In this document: positions 6,040 to 9,078 of the stretch, piece by piece | How positions within the stretch are numbered: the first letter of the stretch is position 1 | Layout of the letters: each line of letters begins with the position of its first letter | From: JBBSMX01 sp038232935 | GTDB taxonomy: Bacteria; Bacteroidota; Rhodothermia; Rhodothermales; JANQRZ01 | DNA length: 9,078 bases | Assembly (NCBI GenBank): GCA_038232935.1 | Contig: JBBSMX010000160.1 | Location: 1-9,078, forward strand | Reading direction: 5' to 3' | Program-made: the position numbers and the translations under genes | Notes under the pieces: generated by a model | The model's input: only the letters and a program-made list of their open reading frames with translations | Databases searched by the model: none | What the model was told of the DNA's origin: nothing

Positions 6040-8520
6040 TTACCGCATGGCCTCGGCCGCACGGACGATATCGGCGAGGAGGACGGAGGTGGTGATCTCG
6101 GCGCTGGCGCCCGGCCCCTGCACGATGAGCGGCTCGGGCTCGTACCGGTCGGTGTAAAAAGCCACTACGTTTGCGGCCCCCCGGAGGTCCGCGAGGGGCG
6201 AGCCCGGCGGGAGCGCCCGTACGTCCGCGAGGATCCCTTCTGGGGTGAGGAGCGATACGTACTGGAGTTGCTCGCCGCGATCGGCGTGCTCGGCCAGCCG
6301 GCGGGTCCACGCGGCGTCGGCTTCCGGGAGTTGGTCCCAAAACGTAGCGAGCGGCATGTCGCGCAGCGTCGGGGGCACGAGCGACTCGACGCGGACGGCG
6401 TCGGGCTCCGGGCGCAGGCCCATCTCGCGCGCCAGCGTCAGCAGCTTGCGGCCGACGTCCTCGCCGGAAAGGTCGGCGCGGGGGTCGGGCTCGGTATAGC
6501 CGCGCTCGGCCGCCTGCCGGACGGCGGCGGAGAACGGCGTCCCGTCGCGGAGCGCGTTGAAGAGGAAGGCGAGTGTGCCCGAGAGCACACCCTCGATCCG
6601 CCGCACGCGGTCGCCGGTGCGGAGCAGGTCGCGGAGCGTCGAGACGACGGCGAGGCCGGCACCGACCGTGGTCTCGTAGAGGAACGGCGCTTCGCCATCG
6701 CGGGCGGCCTCGCGCACGGCGTCGTAGAAGTCGAGCCCGAGCGTGTTTGCCTGCTTGTTCGGCGTCACCACGGCCGCCCCGGCGCGGAGCCAGGCGGGAT
6801 AGCGCCGCGCCACGGCTTCCGAGGCCGTCGCGTCCACGACGACGAGGCGCTCCAGCCGTGCCGCTGCGACGCGCTCTGTCACCGCATCGAGCCCGCCCGC
6901 CTCCGCTCCGTCAAGCCGGTCGAGCGCGGTGTCAAACGGGATCCCCTGCTCGTCCCATGTCAGCCGCCGCGAGTCGGCGAGGCCGACGAGGCGGAGGTTC
7001 AGCCGCTGCCGGGTCAGCAGGTCCGGCGCCTGCCGTTCGAGGAGGGCGAGCAGCTTCCGCCCGATGGCCCCAACCCCGACAACGACGACGTGGGCGCGCG
7101 TGCGGCGGAGGGGGAACGCCTCGTGGAGCGCGTCCACGGCGCGCGGCGCGTCGTCGTCCCGCACGACGGCCGAGAGGTTGTGATCCGAGGCGCCCTCGGC
7201 GATGGCGAGCACGTTCACGCGGGCGCGGGCGAGCGTCGCGAACATCCGCCCGGCCAGCCCCGGCACCTCGCGCATCCCCTCGCCGACGCCCGCCAGCACA
7301 GCCACGTCGGCGAGTGCCCGGATCCCGTGGAGGTCGCCGCGCTCGCACTCGCGCTCAAACTCCTTTTCGAGCACGCGGACGGCGTGCTCGAGGTCGTGGT
7401 TGCGGACGACGAAGCACAGGCTCCCCTCGCTCGACGCCTGCGCGATGAGGAGGACGGGCAGGGCGGCGTCGGCGAGGGTTTCGAACACGCGCGCCGTGAG
7501 GTCGGGCACGCCGATGATCCCCGCCCCTTCGAGCGTGACGAGGGCCGTGCTACGGACGGCGGTGATCGCCTTGATGGTGGCGGGGCGCGGCGGCGGCTCC
7601 GCCACGATGAGCGTGCCCGGCGCGTCCGGATTCATCGTGTTCTTGATGCGAAGCGGAATGCCCTTCGCTTCGAGCGGGCGCATCGTGCGCGGGTGCAGCA
7701 CCTTCGCCCCGAAGTGCGCGAGCTCGGCGGCCTCGCGGTACGAGAGGTGATCGAGGGTGAATGCCTCCGGCGCGATGCGCGGATCGGCCGAGAGCACGCC
7801 GTCCACGTCGGTCCAGATCACCACCTCGTCGGCACCGAGCGCGCCGCCGAGGATCGTCGCCGTGTAGTCGCTGCCGCTGCGGCCGAGCGTCGTCGTGACG
7901 CCCTCCTCCGTGGAAGCGACGAAGCCGGTGACGACGGGGATCGTCCCGGCGTCGATCTCGGCGAAGCGCACCCTCGTGAGCCGCGCGGTCTCGGCGAAGT
8001 CCACGGCGGCCTCGCCGAACGCATCGTCGGTGCGTACAAACGCCGTGGCGTCGAGCGCGATGGCGGCGTGCCCGGCCGCGCGGAACGCCGCGGCGACGAT
8101 TGGCACCGACAGCCTCTCGCCGGCCGAGATGATCGCATCCTGAAAGCGCGGCGTGCATTCGCGCAGGAGGTACACCCCGTACAGCAGTTCGGCGACACCG
8201 TCGAAGGTCGTCGTCAGCGCCGCACCGACCGTGTCCCGCTCGGCGTCGAGGGCAAGCGCGTTGAGCGCATCGGCGTGGCGCGTGCGGAGGGCACCGAGGA
8301 TCGCACGGTGCTCGCCCGTCCGCCCTTTCGCCGCCGCGATGGCCGCCAGCAGCCCGTCCGTCACCCCGCCGAGCGCCGAGCTCACGACGACGGGCCGCAC
8401 CGTTTCCGGCATCGCGGCCACGAGGCGGACGACCTCGCGAATCCGCTCCGGCGTCCCCACCGAACTGCCGCCAAACTTGGCGACGCGGATCGGCTTATCA
8501 GGGACGGGTGCGGCGGGCAT
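6040..8520 (-). CDS. thrA: Bifunctional aspartate kinase / homoserine dehydrogenase
   Basis: This fused enzyme phosphorylates aspartate (first step for lysine, threonine and methionine) and reduces aspartate semialdehyde to homoserine. The 826-residue length is that of ThrA/MetL-type fusions. The kinase part has KFGGSSVG (15-22), TLGRSGSDYTATILG (211-225) and WTDVDGV (236-242). Two ACT-type regulatory segments follow, at about 325-395 and 404-470, with the typical 'VLLIAQASSEGSLCFVV' pattern (356-372), so allosteric feedback by an end product is expected. The dehydrogenase part has the nucleotide-binding GVGAIG (482-487), TPNK (586-589), YETTVGAGL (615-623), and GYTEPDPRADLSGEDVGRKL (674-693) with the conserved acidic and Lys residues. 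It ends with GPGA (802-805) and a helix. It is the first gene of the cluster; the ATG at 8520 has a pyrimidine-rich leader. Whether it is ThrA (threonine-regulated) or MetL-like cannot be decided from the sequence. Confidence 0.95.
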   Translation of the reverse strand: MPAAPVPDKPIRVAKFGGSSVGTPERIREVVRLVAAMPETVRPVVVSSALGGVTDGLLAAIAAAKGRTGEHRAILGALRTRHADALNALALDAERDTVGAALTTTFDGVAELLYGVYLLRECTPRFQDAIISAGERLSVPIVAAAFRAAGHAAIALDATAFVRTDDAFGEAAVDFAETARLTRVRFAEIDAGTIPVVTGFVASTEEGVTTTLGRSGSDYTATILGGALGADEVVIWTDVDGVLSADPRIAPEAFTLDHLSYREAAELAHFGAKVLHPRTMRPLEAKGIPLRIKNTMNPDAPGTLIVAEPPPRPATIKAITAVRSTALVTLEGAGIIGVPDLTARVFETLADAALPVLLIAQASSEGSLCFVVRNHDLEHAVRVLEKEFERECERGDLHGIRALADVAVLAGVGEGMREVPGLAGRMFATLARARVNVLAIAEGASDHNLSAVVRDDDAPRAVDALHEAFPLRRTRAHVVVVGVGAIGRKLLALLERQAPDLLTRQRLNLRLVGLADSRRLTWDEQGIPFDTALDRLDGAEAGGLDAVTERVAAARLERLVVVDATASEAVARRYPAWLRAGAAVVTPNKQANTLGLDFYDAVREAARDGEAPFLYETTVGAGLAVVSTLRDLLRTGDRVRRIEGVLSGTLAFLFNALRDGTPFSAAVRQAAERGYTEPDPRADLSGEDVGRKLLTLAREMGLRPEPDAVRVESLVPPTLRDMPLATFWDQLPEADAAWTRRLAEHADRGEQLQYVSLLTPEGILADVRALPPGSPLADLRGAANVVAFYTDRYEPEPLIVQGPGASAEITTSVLLADIVRAAEAMR

Positions 8521-8617
8521 CGAGCGGCAGCAGAGGCGAGCGGGGAGGGGAAACGGAAGATACCTCGTCCCACTGAATCGTCCGGCAGAAGCCTCGCCGA
8601 TCTTCGTTTCGTCTCCA

Positions 8618-8646
8618 TTGACACCCCCGGCGGCGCTTTGTAGATT
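8618..8646 (+). promoter_or_regulatory. Promoter of tRNA-Ala
   Basis: A perfect TTGACA (8618-8623) is followed by a 17-bp spacer and TAGATT (8641-8646), which matches TATAAT at four of six bases. The latter is also close to the Bacteroidota element TAnnTTTG (TAGATTGG). Transcription would start at about 8653, just before a GAAA hairpin, and reach the tRNA 5' end after some 20 nt. The strength of the -35 fits a stable-RNA gene. Confidence 0.7.
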
Positions 8647-8653
8647 GGGTGTT

Positions 8654-8669
8654 CTGCCGGAAACGGCAG
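8654..8669 (+). other. GAAA-tetraloop hairpin in the pre-tRNA leader
   Basis: CTGCCG-GAAA-CGGCAG is a perfect 6-bp stem closed by a GNRA tetraloop, a very stable RNA hairpin. It begins at about the predicted transcription start and ends 5 nt before the first base of tRNA-Ala. The 5' leader removed by RNase P would therefore be almost entirely this hairpin. Its left arm and loop edge (TTCTGCCGG, 8652-8660) are also the reverse complement of CCGGCAGAA at 8582-8590, upstream of the promoter. Confidence 0.6.
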
Positions 8670-8674
8670 CCCTC

Positions 8675-8747
<73 letters not shown>

Positions 8748-8775
8748 CATCGCTTCATAGCGAACGGATACGTAG

Positions 8776-8949
8776 ATGACGACGGATGCGAAGGGCGCCC
8801 TCGCTTGCTTGGCCTTCGACCGTCGTGCCGTGGAAAAGGGAGGCGTCGCGAGCGTCCCGGTCATCGATGTCCGCTACGATCGCATCCTCGATTGGGAAGG
8901 CCGGCTCTACCGGGTACAGGTAAAATACTCCGACCGTAGTTCCTGGTAG
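8776..8949 (+). pseudogene. Truncated PD-(D/E)XK endonuclease-like ORF (group I intron-associated type)
   Basis: A 57-codon ORF, ATG at 8776 to TAG at 8949, begins 28 nt after the tRNA. The product contains KGALACLAFDRR (6-17), VASVPVID (24-31), YDRILDWEGRLYRVQVKY (34-51) and ends SDRSSW. The order KGA.A...., SVP, YD.I.d..G..yRVQVK is the N-terminal half of the PD-(D/E)XK endonuclease family associated with group I introns (Pfam PDDEXK_5-like), as I recall it. The motif Asp (in YD) and the Q-V-K are kept. However, the Glu normally seen after 'A.A' is Cys here (ALAC), and the protein stops directly after the QVK strand, less than half the usual length. The downstream 129 nt show no clear continuation in any frame. 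An in-frame TAG precedes the ATG directly, so there is no longer N-terminus. It is probably a decayed remnant; a real short protein is possible. A weak GGA lies upstream at 8766-8768. Confidence 0.55.
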
Positions 8950-9011
8950 TCTCCCAGTTGTGTGTTGACGGGCTATGACGTACTCTTCGACTCCCTCTTC
9001 CGAGGTCTCCC

Positions 9012-9078
9012 ATGTCCGAGTTCGCTCGTGCCGGCGAGGTCTGCCCCGCCCCCCACTGCACGGCCGCGCCCGCCATCG
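9012..9078 (+). CDS. Possible start of an unknown gene at the right edge
   Basis: From the ATG at 9012 a frame stays open to the end of the window (22 codons, MSEFARAGEVCPAPHCTAAP...). The CPAPHC arrangement could be a small metal-binding or redox motif, but the piece is too short for any family call. The leader (CTCTTCCGAGGTCTCCC) is fairly pyrimidine-rich, like the other starts here. In 8950-9011 I see no gene, terminator or promoter. An open frame of this length in GC-rich DNA has little weight by itself. Confidence 0.2.
   Translation, partial: MSEFARAGEVCPAPHCTAAPAI

Noticed and set aside
6037..6340. Longer MBL hydrolase starting inside thrA
   Set aside because: The extra residues are Arg/Pro/Gly-rich frame shadow of thrA, and the fold begins at MRKLADDFY.
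8521..8617. Riboswitch or leader-peptide attenuator before thrA
   Set aside because: The interval is short, without a recognisable lysine-riboswitch fold. The short frame in it (METKRRSARLL...) has no run of Thr, Ile or Lys codons. A weak TATCTT (complement of 8557-8562) could be a -10 but has no convincing -35.
6268..8643. A 791-codon open frame on the + strand opposite thrA
   Set aside because: It is a shadow of thrA with biased, Arg-rich composition and no domain. It also runs across the thrA start region into the tRNA promoter.
8750..8763. Terminator after the tRNA (TCGCT/AGCGA stem)
   Set aside because: The stem is only 5 bp with no T-run, which is too weak to call.

Overview
The window is GC-rich bacterial DNA with densely packed genes. 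I infer a Bacteroidota-type lineage, most likely a GC-rich Rhodothermota (Salinibacter/Rhodothermus-like) bacterium. The grounds are the fused aspartate kinase-homoserine dehydrogenase, the absence of Shine-Dalgarno sequences before the main genes, and the GC-rich coding style. This placement rests on general resemblance and not on any search.

Layout, left to right. The left edge (1-269) is the end of an IS630-family insertion sequence, with the start of its transposase reading leftwards out of the window. Two envelope genes follow on the + strand: dacB (384-1847, a PBP4-type D-Ala-D-Ala carboxypeptidase) and mreD (1994-2464, rod-shape membrane protein). A degenerate heptanucleotide repeat array separates them. 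From 8520 down to 2529 the - strand carries an aspartate-family amino-acid cluster, transcribed in the order thrA (bifunctional aspartokinase/homoserine dehydrogenase), an MBL-fold hydrolase, dapB, dapA, dapD. thrA, the hydrolase and dapB are tightly coupled (5-nt gap, then 1-nt overlap). dapA and dapD are set off by gaps of 126 and 210 nt, each holding a structured repeat: a run of three hairpins, and a 152-bp MITE-like element with perfect 15-bp terminal inverted repeats. On the + strand at the right are a well-formed tRNA-Ala(GGC) with its own promoter, and a short 57-codon ORF that looks like a truncated PD-(D/E)XK endonuclease of the group I intron-associated type. A possible new ORF begins at the right edge.

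How the genes fit together. ThrA makes aspartyl phosphate and, at its other end, homoserine. DapA, DapB and DapD carry the diversion of aspartate semialdehyde towards meso-diaminopimelate and lysine by the succinylase route. Diaminopimelate is the peptidoglycan cross-linking residue, so the convergent dacB/mreD pair (wall trimming and wall-synthesis machinery) is thematically linked, although it is transcribed separately. asd and the later dap genes are not in the window.

I did not find a clearly new biological system. The most interesting non-standard material is the collection of four different repeat or mobile-element types between otherwise ordinary housekeeping genes, the conserved-looking MBL hydrolase inside the operon, the pyrimidine-rich translation leaders, and the hairpin-capped leader of the tRNA.
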